Assembly (NCBI RefSeq): GCF_032362555.1
Contig: NC_083534.1
Coordinates: 4,330,001-4,394,000, forward strand
From: Amyelois transitella
Taxonomy: Eukaryota > Arthropoda > Insecta > Lepidoptera > Pyralidae
Length of the DNA: 64,000 nucleotides
Reading direction: 5' to 3'
A program made the translations under genes and the position numbers. The notes under the pieces are model-generated. The model had not been told where the DNA came from. It ran no database searches and saw nothing but the letters and a program-made list of their open reading frames with translations. Of this stretch, positions 10,845 to 22,700 are shown piece by piece. Every line of letters begins with the position of its first letter. Position 1 is the stretch's first letter.

Positions 10845-11801
10845 CTACTCATCCTGGTAATTGCAGAGGCTGCAGTCAGGACATCGCCTGTGGGGTTTCC
10901 TGCCCCGCCACGAGGTCTTGTTATCCAACTTGTAACCGCATCTGGTGCCTGACTTCGATCTGAAAAAATTTAGTTTAATTTCAAGGCGCTGTATCTACAA
11001 GTGTCGTTGGTTCCCGGCACCAATACAAAAAAGAATGGGACCACTAAATCTATTTCCCATGGATGTCGTAAATGGCGACTAAGGGATAGGCTTACACACT
11101 TGGAATTCTTTTTTAGGCTAGCAATCTATCTGTATTTGAATCTCAATTCTATCATTAAGCCAAATAGCTGAACGTGGCCATTCAGTCTTTTCAAGTCTGT
11201 TGGCTCTGTCTACCCCGCAAGGGATATACCTAGACGTGACCATATGTATGTATATATGTACGGCTACATTTTATGGTTGATTTTAGCAGAATAGAAGGAC
11301 TGTGTAATAAGCGTTGTCCGCCCTTAACTTCTTTAACTAGAAATTACATACATATCATCACGTCTATATCCCTTACGGGGTAGACAGAGCCAACAGTCTT
11401 AAAAAGACTGAAAGGCCACGTTCAGCTATTTGCCTTAATGATAGAGTTAAGATTTAAATAGTGACAGGTTGCTAGCCCGTCGCCTAAAAGAAGAATTCCA
11501 AGTTCATAAGCCTATCCCTTAGTTGCCTTTTACGACATCCATGCGAACGAGACGGAATGGTTCTATTCTTTTTTTTTATTGTTGCCGGGAACCACACGGC
11601 ACTAGAAATTCCTTAACAATTATTCATATGGCAAAACAACGTTTGCCGGTACAGCTGGTAAATAAATAAACAAAAAAATAGCCACCTGGACCTCGACCTG
11701 GAGGCCTTGGACTGCACCCGGTCCAATTCGTAATCCCGCTGCTTGAAGATGATGTCCCAGTACTGATAAAGCAGATACACTATTGTCAGAAGGCCGGCTA
11801 T
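10845..11801 (-). CDS. Unrecognised membrane protein, last two exons (partial)
   Basis: Two minus-strand exons join in phase: 11801-11686 (acceptor TTTGCAG, donor AG|GTGGCT) and 10959-10845 (acceptor TTTTTCAG, stop TAG at 10847-10845). They encode about 76 residues: a hydrophobic segment (IAGLLTIVYLLYQYW), then a basic Arg/Ser stretch (SKASRSRSRSKS), then a tail with four cysteines arranged C-x20-C-x2-C-x2-C (TRC...RRCPDCSLC), ending YQDE. The upstream exons with the start codon were not found; they would lie above 11801, beyond a block of repeats and transposons, and might be past the pickpocket gene. I do not recognise the family. A small single-pass membrane protein is the plain reading. 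Coding status rests on splice sites, phase and composition. Confidence 0.55.
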
Positions 11802-12292
11802 CTGCAAACATGGACGATAATAATGTTGTAGTACTTATAAAAGTTATACCACGGCATTATAGGTAGGTTCCCGGCACCAATAAAAAAGAGAATAGGACCA
11901 CTCCGTCTCGTTCCCATGGAGTTCGTAAAAGGCGAAGAGGGGATTAGCTTATAAACATACATACATACATAAAATCACGCCTCTTTCCCGGAGGGGTAGG
12001 CAGAGACTACCTCTTTCCACTTGCCACGATCTCTGCATACTTCCTTCGCTTCATCCATATTCATAACTCTCTTCATACAAGCTCGGCGGTTTCGGGTACT
12101 TTTAAATAAACTAGCTTAAAAACTTGGGATTTTTCTTTTAGGCGACAGGCTAGCACATTCATATAGTCTGATCTTATCTCAATTCTATCATTAAACCAAA
12201 CAGCTGAAAGTGGCCTATCAGTCTTTTCAAGACTGTCCGCTCTGTCTACCCCGTAAGGGATATAGACGTGATTATATGTATGTATTAAGTAA
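11000..12292. mobile_element. SINE copies with a LINE inserted in one
   Basis: Full SINEs at 11000-11255 (+) and 11347-11605 (-). A third (11868-11955 and 12112-12290, +) is split by a LINE 3' fragment (11956-12111, -) flanked by TAGCTTATAAA and TAGCTTAAAAA, an 11 bp target duplication with one change. Confidence 0.8.
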
Positions 12293-12352
12293 TAACTGAG
12301 TAGTTATTACTAAGTTATGTATTTCTGCCATTTTTTCCCTTTTACGGCCTCT

Positions 12353-12570
12353 GTGGCGCAGTGGTGAGTGCGCTTGTATAGACACCGAAGGTCCCGGGTT
12401 CGAATCCCGGCAAGAGCATGATGAGAAAAGAACTTTTTTTGGTAGGCCTGGGTCTTGGATGTTTATCTATATAAGTATTATAAAATATAGTATCGTTGAG
12501 TTAGTATCTCGTAACACAAGTCTCGAACTTACTTCGAAGCTAACTCAATCCACGTAAGAAGCCTACATGC
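12353..12570 (+). mobile_element. tRNA-derived SINE, best copy
   Basis: The head has an A box (TGGCGCAGTGGTGAGTGCG) and B box (GGGTTCGAATCCCGG), followed by an unrelated body (GGCCTGGGTCTTGGATGTTT, TCGTAACACAAGTCTCGAAC). Further copies at 20812-20925 (+), 23928-24090 (-), 25655-25882 (-), 42580-42792 (-), 44262-44400 (-) and 51755-51945 (+). Confidence 0.75.
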
Positions 12571-13788
12571 CAAATCTTCAAATCTCAGAGTCTAATGTGT
12601 TACGTACTTATTTAATTAAATACAAAATCAAGTGCTGTGTGGTTCCCGGCACCAATACAAAAAACAATACCCAGCCAACACAGTATAGCTGTATAAATTT
12701 TGCGTAAAAGCAATCTTTTAACTTTAAGCTGGATAAAGTATTTGTATAACTTCTGTGTAAGCGCTTATACAGGTGATATTCAAGCAATTTGGGCACAAAA
12801 TATCTTGCTTCAATTTGGTTAACAGTTGATTAATAGCCACATAGCAGCTGAATAAATGTACGACACACTGAATATCTTCTGCATAAATTCTGATTTTTCT
12901 TTAGTCCAGAAATTATACATCTTTTATGCAGTTGTTAATTTGTGAGTTCAGATATTCAAATGATATACGAAATTCCGATCTTTGGAGTAGTTTTACAAAG
13001 AAATTATTCAAGTAAAAAGTATTTTTTATTGTGACGGGATAAATTTGTGTCGCTTAGTTCAAAATATTGTAAATGGTCGCCGATATAAAATAGCGTAAAT
13101 GATTTCATACATTTTAAGTTAGTTTAAGGTGAATTATATAAACGCATGGCACTTTACTGTGAATTATCAACATGATCATTATACATTTTTTGAGCGCCTC
13201 AAGATAAAGCTATATTTTAAAAGGTAAACAAATGTGAAATATATTTAAATTAAATGATCTTTACTTTTTATCAAATTTCAGTCCCAGCAAGTAATGAGAA
13301 TCAAATTTTGTATAACTGATAATGTTTCCTACTCACTAAACAAAGTGTTTCATAAGATAAATGTTGAGGATTTATAAAAATAGGTTTATGTCGAACGTTA
13401 GTTAATGGCGGAAGGCCAATTTGAATTAAAGTGTTTATATCAGTGATTATTTTGCTTATTTTTGCATAATAGTTCACATACTACTACATATCCAGAAATT
13501 ATTTGGTTTAAAGTACAATAATTATATATTTATCAGCAAAAGGTCTTAAATTACATAAAACAGTATACTTTGATTCAGCTTTTTAGGGTGCTTTTTTATA
13601 GAAAATAAATCCATGAATATTTGAGGGTGATGGGATTTATAGTATTTATAGTACTACTATGAATGACGCATTGCGTAATATTTAGTTTGACAATTGTTTA
13701 TATTACCAACTAAAATTGTAGGTAGTTGCAACCAAAAGTTTCGCGCTTGTTACAAAATACACCCAAGAGCACCTAATTATATTTCCAT

Positions 13789-14163
13789 TTAAATCTCTTT
13801 TTTAATATCTTTCACACATATGTATGTATTGTCGTTATCTGCACCTAAAGTTGGACCCAGTCTATGTGTTTGAATCACTAATCCTGATGGTGATGCATAA
13901 TCATCGTGTACAGAACCCTCTTCAACTGTGTTGGTCGCACTTGGCCCGGGCCCATTTGTATCAGATGTTAAACTCTTTTCTATTACTGTACAGATACTAT
14001 TTTTTATCTTTACATACTCTCGTGAACATTTTCTTGTTCCTCCCGTTCTCTTTTTTTTCCATGAATCATTTACTCTTTTGTTATTATTTTTCTGAAGAAG
14101 GCATATTGTTGATTTTGTCACAAAATGGTGAAATATCTGGATATAAACATACGATATCTTCAA
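13789..14163 (-). CDS. ORF inside the TIR transposon, unknown product
   Basis: A 124-residue open frame on the minus strand with protein-like composition: a basic region (SWKKKRTGGTRKCSREYVK) followed by a Ser/Thr/Asp/Gly-rich, acidic region (TSDTNGPGPSATNTVEEGSV). It could be an exon of a transposon-encoded DNA-binding protein. The opposite strand is also open over the same bases (13824-14186) but reads as hydrophobic low-complexity sequence. No family is recognised and no partner exon was found. Confidence 0.25.
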   Translation of the reverse strand: MKISYVYIQIFHHFVTKSTICLLQKNNNKRVNDSWKKKRTGGTRKCSREYVKIKNSICTVIEKSLTSDTNGPGPSATNTVEEGSVHDDYASPSGLVIQTHRLGPTLGADNDNTYICVKDIKKEI

Positions 14164-15204
14164 CTAATCAGTTATTTGCTGCTTAAGATACCCACATTTG
14201 TAACTGATATTGTTTTAAGTTTAACATAAAGACAATTGTATGCTTATAGCGCTATAAGTTTGGTAAAACAAGGAGTTTATTTTCAATTTTGCAGAAGTTA
14301 GCTGTAAAAAGAAGAAAATATCTAAATTATTCAGCATCTGAATAAATTAGTACCATTTCGTACACTAAACAGCTTAAAGAAAGTATTTCGTCTAATATTC
14401 AGAGTTTTGCTGTTTAACTGCTTTTCTTTAAAATTTTATACAGGTCAATGCAAAAATTTCAGCTAATGTACAGATAATAGCTGTTTCAATTACTTTTATT
14501 TGAATATCGCTTGTTTAGCAGATACTACTCTTGATTATTATTCAGCTTGAAAAAATACCGCGAACTTTATGCAGAATTTAGTAAGCTTACAACATTATTT
14601 TAATTTAAGAACTCTCTTATTCAAAACTAGCTTTCCCCCGCGACTCCGTCCGCGCGGATGTCGGTCTTCGCGTAGATGGTTTATTTCTCCATTTTATTTT
14701 CAGTCCGGTCAATTTAGACCAAAAAATAGGAATGAAGCTACATTAATTCCCATCAAGTTGAAAATGAGTAATTGTTTAAAACGCAATCAAAGCATTATTT
14801 CAAAATTGCCCATGATTCCGGTTTAAGGAAAAAAATTACCCAAGGTCAAAGGTAAGAAAATGGGATTTTCACGATTTTCTTCAAAACGGTAAGTTTTATA
14901 GAAAAATTACCTCAGACATAGATTGTAGATCATAAAGATATCTATAAAAAGGAATCAATTTTTTTTTTCAATAAAGCTACCGTTTCTGATATATTACGAT
15001 GCAAAAAGTTGCAAGCGTCATAATATGCATAAGCACGTCTCGTATATACTCTATGTAGCAGTAATATAAGTAAAAATATTGTTCTGTCGGTAATTTTAAC
15101 TTGAATTCAAAATATAAAATATACATAAGTATAATGAAACCCAGTCCCTTCATTTATACTGTAGTGAAACCTTGAGACAACATCTGTCTCTTTGTTTAAT
15201 TGTG

Positions 15205-16620
15205 TACGTGGCTAGGGTCGTATAGCTGCTTTATCTCAGAATGCTCAACACATGAAATACCGTTAGTCTTTAATAATAGTTGTCCTTGCGAGGATACCGT
15301 TGTCGGCTATGGACACCACGGCCTCTCATGCCCTAGGAGTGCCGGCCGTTTAGGGCGCCATGCCGCCCTAAATGATATACCTAATCCTCCGTGCTCTTGC
15401 CACCATCCATGTTCCAGCCGTTCTAGAACCAAACGGTCTGGCTCGGGATGATGCCAAGAGACCGGATGGTATGACTTTGGTACCCTGGAGATTGGGGCGG
15501 CCTTTGGTGTGGGATGCTACTTGTGTCGACACACTTGCGCCGTCTCATCTTCAGGTTACTAAATCTAAGGCCCTTCTGCTTCAAATGAGGCAAAAAACCT
15601 CAAAAGGCGCAAATATGTAGTTATCGGGATCAAAGTTTACATCAGATGGCAAGTGTGATAGTGATATTGAAAGGAGAGTGAACGCGTGGAACATGGTGAA
15701 TGGAGCTTTGCATGCCTTTATGAGCAGTCAGAAACTATTCAAAAAGGCTCGACTGGCTGTGCACAGGGGCGTGTTGGTCCCGACATTAATGTATGGGAGT
15801 GAAAGTTGGGTATGGCAAAAGAAGCACGAAAGCAGAATAAATGCAGTGGAAATGAGAGCGTTAAGGAGTATGTTGGGTGTGAAATTGAGTGACCGGATAA
15901 GGAACAGTGTGATAAGGGAATGTTGTGATGTGAAAGAAGATGTAGTTACAGGAATAGAAAAGGGTATGTTGAGATGGTTCGGTCATGTGGAGAGGATGAA
16001 TGAAAACAGGTTGACTAAGCAGATATACATGGAGAGTGTGGAGGGAAAGGTCGGGGTGGGAAGACCTAGACGAACGACGAATATCTTGATCAAATTAAGG
16101 ACGTCCTGGTAAAGGGTCAGGTCAAAAGTACCCGAAACCGCCGAGCTTGCATGAAGAGAGTTATGAATGTAGATGAAGCAAAGGAAGTATGCAGGGATCG
16201 TGGCAAGTGGAAAGAGGTAGTCTCTGCCTACCCCTCCGGGAAAGAGGCGTGATTTTATGTATGTATGTAGTTATCGGTAATATCTATACCATACGACAAT
16301 TATTAAGCGATATAATAATATCCTATAATAATGAATAAAAATTTTGAATTTGAATTTTGAATTTGAATTTTGAATTTGAATTTTGAATTTGAATTTGAAC
16401 CTTTTGGGGTAGAAACTCTGGGACCGGGGGCCTATCTGCCCATCAGCTTTTCCGACAATTGTCGAAAAAGCTAATTGAGGTATCTCTTGACCGGAGGGCT
16501 GGAAATTATCTGGCTCAGAGAATCAGCATTGCCATTCGAATTGGCAATGCTGCCAGCCTTCTGGGCACATTCCCGCATGTTGATGCTATGCAAGGACTGT
16601 ACAATTTATAAATTAAATTT
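15205..16620 (+). pseudogene. Degenerate LINE reverse-transcriptase tail, interrupted
   Basis: Two parts of an old non-LTR retrotransposon ORF. Part one (15205-15613) reads [20 protein letters not shown] in one frame and then, after a frameshift, [39 protein letters not shown] and CVDTLAPSH in another. Part two (16380-16600) reads VETLGPG and, further on, LAQRISIAIRIGNAASLLGT. These are conserved stretches of a domain that follows the reverse transcriptase in many invertebrate LINEs. The two parts are separated by the younger LINE inserted at 15628-16263. Confidence 0.65.
15628..16263 (+). mobile_element. 5'-truncated LINE with 14 bp target duplication
   Basis: The segment encodes the C-terminal part of a non-LTR retrotransposon protein: MYGSESWVWQKKHESRINAV, RALRSMLGVKLSDRIRN and MLRWFGHVERMNENRL are the familiar markers. 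It ends in GTGATTTTATGTATGTATG. The flanks carry the same 14 bp, TATGTAGTTATCGG, at 15614-15627 and 16264-16277, so this is a target-primed insertion truncated at the 5' end. The frame is open for 144 codons from 15678 and then breaks near 16112, so the element is not active. Confidence 0.85.
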
Positions 16621-16749
16621 TAGTTTATAGTCATCTTTTTTCTTTCTTTTTATAAGTAGTTTTAGTTTTAATTTGATTATTGCATTGAATTTGATAATTG
16701 TAATCTCTATTATTGTCCTAAGATGATTTTCTTCACTTAGGGTTATTCT

Positions 16750-16893
16750 ATTTTTTTAAATAATAAATGCGAAAGTTAGTCTTGAGTGCCACTGCGTAGT
16801 GAAAACACGTGTTTTAATGTGAGGTAATTTTTTTAAATAATAAATGCGAAAGTTAGTCTTGAGTGCCACTGCGTAGTGAAAACACGTGTTTAT
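16750..16893 (+). repeat. Tandem duplication, about 63 bp
   Basis: Two almost identical direct copies containing AATAATAAATGCGAAAGTTA, GTCTTGAGTGCCACTGCGTA and GTGAAAACACGTGTTT, separated by about 20 bp. No function is apparent. Confidence 0.85.
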
Positions 16894-17817
16894 TCTAACC
16901 TATTTCAGACTTTTTCAAGTTTAATAATAAAAATGTTAAAAAAAAACGCGCTAATAGTACACTACGTCAGAGGTGGCAAGGAAACGGTTGCATATTATGA
17001 CGGTTGCAACTTTTTGCATCGTTATATCACAGAAACGGTAGCTTTGTTGAAAAAAAATATTGATATCTTTTTTATAGATAACTATATGATCTACAATTTA
17101 TGTCTGAGGTAATTTTCCGATTTGAAAAACTTACCGTTTTAAAGAAAATTGCGATACACCCATTTTTTACCTTTGACCGTGAGTAAATTTTTTTCCTTAA
17201 ACCGGAATCATGGGGAATTTTGAAATAATGCTTTTGATTGTGTTTTAAATAATTATACTCATTTTCAGCTTGATGGGAATTAATGTAGCTATGTAGTATT
17301 TTTTTCATAGTAATTAGTAGCGGCCCGCTTGTGCAGCAAACGGTTCAAGCCAAAGCCGACTTTAGGCGCTACAGGTTACGGCGCTAAATCCACTGCGGGT
17401 AACGCAACGTGTGTTCGCGGTTCTACAGAACAACGTCTATGGATAAACTGAAAAATTAAGATTTTTTTTTCTTCGTATTTTTTCGGGATAAAAAGTATCC
17501 TATTTTACGCCCAGGATAATAAGGTATAATTATACCAAGTTTCATCAAAATCGAACCGTTAGTTTTCACGTGATGCCTGAACATACAGACAGACAGACAA
17601 AAATTTTTTTAATCACATTTTTGTGTTTGGTATCGATCCAGTAACACCCCCTGCTATTTATTTTTTCAATATTTTCAATGTACAGAATTGACCTTTCTAC
17701 AGATTTATTATATGTATAGATTAAGCCATAACATCAGCTGTAATACATAATTAATAAAGCTTGACACTGCTTATTGTGGTATATTTTCGCTATTATCTGG
17801 CTTATGTGTTGGCTGGG

Positions 17818-18050
17818 TAGGACCACTCCATCTCTTTCCCATGGATGTCGTAAAAGGCGACTAAGGTAAGGCTTACAAACATGGGATTCTTTTTTAGGCG
17901 ATGGGCTAGCAACCTGTCACTATTTGAATCTCAATTCTATCATTAAGCCAAACAGCTGAACGTGGCCATTCAGTCTTTTCAAGACTATTGGCTCTGTCTA
18001 CCCCGCAAGGGATACAGACATGACCATATGTGTGTATGTATGAATGTATC
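17818..18050 (+). mobile_element. Right part of SINE split by TIR transposon
   Basis: Continues the SINE whose first 36 bp are at 12634-12669. 18050-18230 is AT-rich with nothing seen. Confidence 0.8.
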
Positions 18051-18599
18051 AAGGAAACATAATCTAAAAGATAGCCTACCCATTATTTAACCTTTACCCC
18101 TAATGGCCGATTATATTTGATTATTCAAAGTATAATGGATTACATTTGGGTTAATTGACTGAAAATTTCTATACATAATTGATGTACCTATAGATATTTT
18201 TAGTATTTATCAGCTTCGTTTTAATTAAACCTCCTTCTTCACTTCTCACCACTCTGGTGAGGAGCCTGGTGTAAGCCTTTGACCATGGATCCTAGATTGG
18301 ACGAGTCAGGTTTTGACACAAAGCGACTCCCGTCTGACCTCCGCAACCTTTGCGGGGGAACCTGATCCATATTGGGGCGATATGTTTACACATCCAGTTG
18401 CCTGAATGTGCAGGTTTCCTCACGATGTTTTCCCTCACCGTAAGAGCATCGGTTAGTATTCAAACTAATGTGCGTTACTACGAAAATAATCATTGGTACA
18501 TGGCTGACGTGGGATTCAAACCTGTGCTTTTTTTGCGCATCACACATTTTAATCGGGCACCGTACCGATTACACCACAGACACTCTCAAGACTCTTAGA

Positions 18600-18873
18600 T
18601 ACATTCATACATATAGTCACGTCTATATCCCTTGCGGGGTAGACAGAGACAACAGTCTTGAAAAGACTGAATGGCCACGTTCAGCTATTTGGCTTAATGA
18701 TAGAATTGAGATTCAAATAGTGACAGGTTGCTAGCCCATCGCCTAAAGAAGAATCCCAAGTTTGTAAGCTTATCCCTTAGTCGACGTAGTACCGTTGTTT
18801 TACGACATCCATGGGAAAGAGATGGAGTGGTCCTATTCTTTTTTGTATTGGTGCCGGGAACCATACGGCACTC
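18600..18873 (-). mobile_element. Abundant SINE, full copy
   Basis: Nearly complete copy with both head and tail. 18880-19290 after it holds only AT-rich sequence and a short piece of SINE-like sequence. Confidence 0.8.
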
Positions 18874-19290
18874 TCTAAGACTCTTAATTAAATAAAAGCG
18901 AAATTTCAAAAAAAAATATAAACAAACCTGGGAACCTGACCCAGATCAGATCATTATTGCATTAAACGTGATAGTGCTTAATCCCTTAGTCGCCTTTATA
19001 GACATCCACGGAATAAAGACAGAGCGACGGAAACCACAAGACTATTACTAACACACCCCTAATGTAAATCGGTCGGGAGTTAAAAGGTTGTAATTATTAT
19101 GTTACAAAAGGTACATTATATTTACTTATATGGACGAAATTACAGGGTCGAATTTGGGGAAGGGATTTGTAAATAAGTAAATAATTGAGGTTTTGAGTCA
19201 GCTATTCATTCATTCATATAATCACGTATTTATCCATTGCGTGGTAGACAGAGCCTGTACATTTTGGACACTGTTTTAAATTATTTTCGA

Positions 19291-19495
19291 CTAGAGGTCG
19301 CCCGCGTCTTCGTCCGCATGGAAACCCTATCAATCCCGCGGGAATTCCGGGATAAAAGTAGCCTATGTGTTATTCTGGGTCTTCAGCTACCTACATACCA
19401 AATTTCATCGTAATCGGTTCAGTAGTTTTTGCGTGAAAGAGTAACAAACATCCATACTGACATCCTGACATACAAACTTTCGCATTTATAAGTGG
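19291..19495 (-). mobile_element. Helitron-like element, second Lep1-type
   Basis: Contains CTAGAGGnCGCCCGCG, CGGGATAAAAGTAGCCTATG and CCAAATTTCATCGTAATCGG. Other copies at 22351-22546 and 36849-37051. Confidence 0.65.
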
Positions 19496-19730
19496 AATTT
19501 ATGATGAAATGTTTACTAGTAAGAACCCTAAAACTTAAATCTTATGTTTCTGTCATATCCTCATTAATTGAAAAAAAGCGATGCTTCTAAATCCGGCCCT
19601 GTCTCAACATGGATAAAGCTCATACCAACAATTTGATTGGTCTCTAAAAGGTCCTATCATAATACACACCACTTTCAAAAACCAAACGCGATTCTAAATT
19701 CAAACCCTGGACACCACCGCATCAATTCCC

Positions 19731-22700
19731 ATGGGAACCAAAGTGACTAAGCGTAAAAGGGACAGAAAGAGCAAACCAACCGCAATGTTCAGTTGTCTCG
19801 CTCGCACGAAGTCCACAATGGAATCCGCGAAGCTCTCCATGACGCCCGCTTACAATTTATACTCGGGTTTTTGTCAGGAGACGACTTTACACGGTCTTCG
19901 GCATACCGTGGAGCATTCAGTCCACTGGTTTGAGAGGTAACAAATTGTTCAACATAAATTTTCACACACGCTCAATTTTCCATCGTGACTTGACTGGCAT
20001 TGACAGTTTCTATTTGCAAATTATTCTTTTGTTTTTGTGGTAGTTTCTCTTGATGGCCAGTTTCTGGTGGAGGTTATATAGGATGGAAATGATAGTGGCA
20101 GAGAGGAAGATGTCTCTGCCTTCCTTTCAGGACAAACGTAGGCAAGGTAGTTTGACAACAAGATGGTTTGGTCATGTGGAGAGGATGAATGAAAGCAGGT
20201 TGACTAAGCAGATATACAATGAGAGTGTGGAGGAAAAGGTCGGAGTGGAAAGACCTAGACGAACGAATCTTGATCAAATTAAGGACGTCCTAGCAAAGGG
20301 TCAGGTCAAGAGTATCCGAAACCGCCGAGCTTGCTTGAAGAGTTATGAACGTGGATGAAGCGAAGGAAGTAGGTACGCAGAAGATCGTGGCAAGTGGAAA
20401 GATGTAGTCTCTGCCAACCACTCCGGGAAAAAGGCGTGATTTTATGTACCTACGTATATATGTAACCTAACCTAAATGCATAGATTTCCTCACAATGATG
20501 CCACGACCCTGAAACCTTAAACATAGCGGCTGGAATGGCACAAAAAATACGCAAGAATAAAAGAGATTTTCCTCTACCAGGCTCCTCTGGTTCCTCTTAA
20601 CCCTGAGCGCCTTCGGCGGAGCAGTCTACTGCGCCCTGAGTCAGCTATCCCGGTACAACTCGGAGCCTGTGGTGGTCTCCCTGCAGCGGGACTACCGCAG
20701 CTTCTGGACTATGTTCCCGGCCGTCACGGCCTGCTTGCTGGACAGATTGGAGCCGGTGAAGGCAAGGGAGGCCATTGAATTGTAAGCATCAGTTAACTTA
20801 TCAACATTTGACGGCCTCTGTGGCGCAGCGGTTTGTCTGTGACACCGGAGGTACCGGGTTCGAATCCCGGCCAGGGCATGATGAGAAAAGAGTCTCCACT
20901 CAAAGAAAAGAGGAAACTGGTTCTTTATAGTATTTTCTGTATACATACATACATAAAATCACGTCTATATCCCTTGGGGGTAGACAGAGCCAACATTGAA
21001 AGACCACGTTCAGCTGTTTGCTTTACGATCGAATTGAGATTCATATAGTGACAGGTTGCTAGCCCATCGCCTAAAAGAAGAATCCCAAGTATAATAAGCC
21101 TATCCCTTAGTCGCCTACGACATCCACGGGAAAGAGATGGAGCGGTGCTATTCTTTTAACTGTTGCTGTCGGGAACCATACGGCACTCAGGGTCAGGGCA
21201 GTCTTAACCGTGCCACAGATCTATAAACATGTCTTGTCACAGGAATTGGAACATAACGGAAGAATCAGATCCTGAACGTTACGAATATTACTACGGTTTC
21301 CTGGAATTGGTGACGGATGTCTCCTTCAGGACGAACCTGCAGAACTTCTGGAAGTATCAGAACGACGAGACGCTGAGGGATGTTGACCTGCTGCAGTTGG
21401 TTATAGCTGTACACCCGACCATGCTGTTGAAGGTTATGATTTCTGATGTCACCAAAGAGGTCAGTAACAATGGTATGTCCCCGAGCCGTACGGAACAATA
21501 AAATAAAACTATAAATACTGAACACTACAGTGCCGTGTGGTTCCCGGCACCAATACAAAAAGAATAGGACCACTCCATCTCTTTCTCATGGATGTCGTAA
21601 AAAGCGACTAAGGGATAGGCTTACAAACTTGGGATACTTAGTTAGGCGATGGACTAGCAACCTGTCACTATTTAAAACTCAATTCTATCTTAAAGCCAAA
21701 TACCTAGCTGACCCTACAAGTCTTTTCAAGACTGTTGGCTCTGTCTACCTCGCAAGGGATATACACGTGATTATATGTATGTAAGTCGTAATTTCTTTGT
21801 TGTATAAATAAAAACAAATCACCATAATTCCAGTTGCCTTCTCATTTTACAATTTAAAGGTTTATTGGGCGCCTGTAATGACTGAAGTGGGTATGTGCAT
21901 GACTTTCAACTCACACTACGCGGAGTTCCAGTTCGTGCTTCAAGACGCTGACTGGGAGAATGACAGGCTGCTCAAGTGTCATTACCACAGCGGGCAGTGC
22001 TTCGTCAGGATCGACGCTGTGAACAGGGCCGTCAGGGTATGGAGTAGAAGAGAAGAGAAGAGAATAGAACAGATTTATTTCCAACTAGCTGTGCCCGCGA
22101 CTTCGTCCGCGTGGAATAGTTTTTTTTGGGCATCATTAAAGCCCTAAAGCATGAATAATTTTCCCCATTTTTTCACATACTCCATTATATCTTTGCTCCT
22201 TATAGTTGCAGCGTGATGTTATATAGCCTAAGGCCTTCCTCGATAAATGATTCAACGCAAAAATAATGTTTCAATTCTAACCAGTAGTTCCTGAGATTAG
22301 CGCGTTCAAACAAACAAACAAACTCTTCAGCTTTATAATATTAGTATAGACTAGAGGCCGCCAGCGACTTCGTCCGCTTGGAATCAATCCCGCGGGAACT
22401 CCGGGATAAAAAGTAGCCTATATGCTATTCTGGGTCTTCAGTTACCTACATATGCCAAATTTCATCGTAATCGGTTCAGTAGTTTTTGGGTGATAGAATA
22501 ACAAACATCCATACTGACATTCTGACATACTCACAAATTAGTAGGATATTGAATGCTAGGTATCACTTATTGATGTCACATCACTTAAATTCAAATATAA
22601 CTACTACCGCTTCCAAAGCGCATGTGTAGAAGAAGCGGCGGAACAAACTACACTGTGGCATTTTCAACGGAAGTCAATTTACAAATTAACATATCTTAAA

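Larger units (their letters stand above)
14735..17295. repeat. Pair of inverted arms, about 300 bp each
   Basis: 14735-15025 and 16985-17295 are inverted copies of each other, readable from ATTAATTCCCATCAAG through ATGATTCCGGTTTAAGG to CGATGCAAAAAGTTGCAA. They differ by scattered substitutions and small indels. They look like two copies of one interspersed repeat in opposite orientation, separated by about 1.96 kb of retrotransposon remnants. Confidence 0.8.
14628..17723 (-). mobile_element. Helitron-like element carrying LINE pieces
   Basis: On the minus strand this segment starts TCTATACATATAATAAATC and ends with GCGCGGACGGAGTCGCGGGG-type sequence and CTAG, the terminal layout of Helitron-like Lep1 elements (5' TC, 3' CTAG). 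The 17440-17723 part holds the typical CGGGATAAAAAGTATCC and AAGTTTCATCAAAATCGAAC stretches. Inside lie an inverted repeat pair and two non-LTR retrotransposon remnants. Whether it is one composite element or two inverted copies with DNA trapped between them cannot be settled by eye. Confidence 0.5.
12670..17817. mobile_element. TIR DNA transposon with nested insertions
   Basis: The ends are perfect 13 bp inverted repeats, CCCAGCCAACACA at 12670-12682 and TGTGTTGGCTGGG at 17805-17817. The element interrupts a copy of the abundant SINE: left SINE part 12634-12669, right part from 17818. Comparing with intact copies (AAGAATAGGACC) shows a duplicated TA target (12668-12669 and 17818-17819). TA duplication fits Tc1/mariner-like or related transposases, but no transposase is recognisable. 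About 3.1 kb (14628-17723) is a later Helitron-like insertion, leaving a core near 2.05 kb that is AT-rich, with a 124-codon ORF on the minus strand (13789-14163). Confidence 0.8.

Noticed and set aside
13824..14186. 120-codon plus-strand ORF in the TIR transposon
   Set aside because: It overlaps the more protein-like minus-strand frame and reads as hydrophobic low-complexity sequence.
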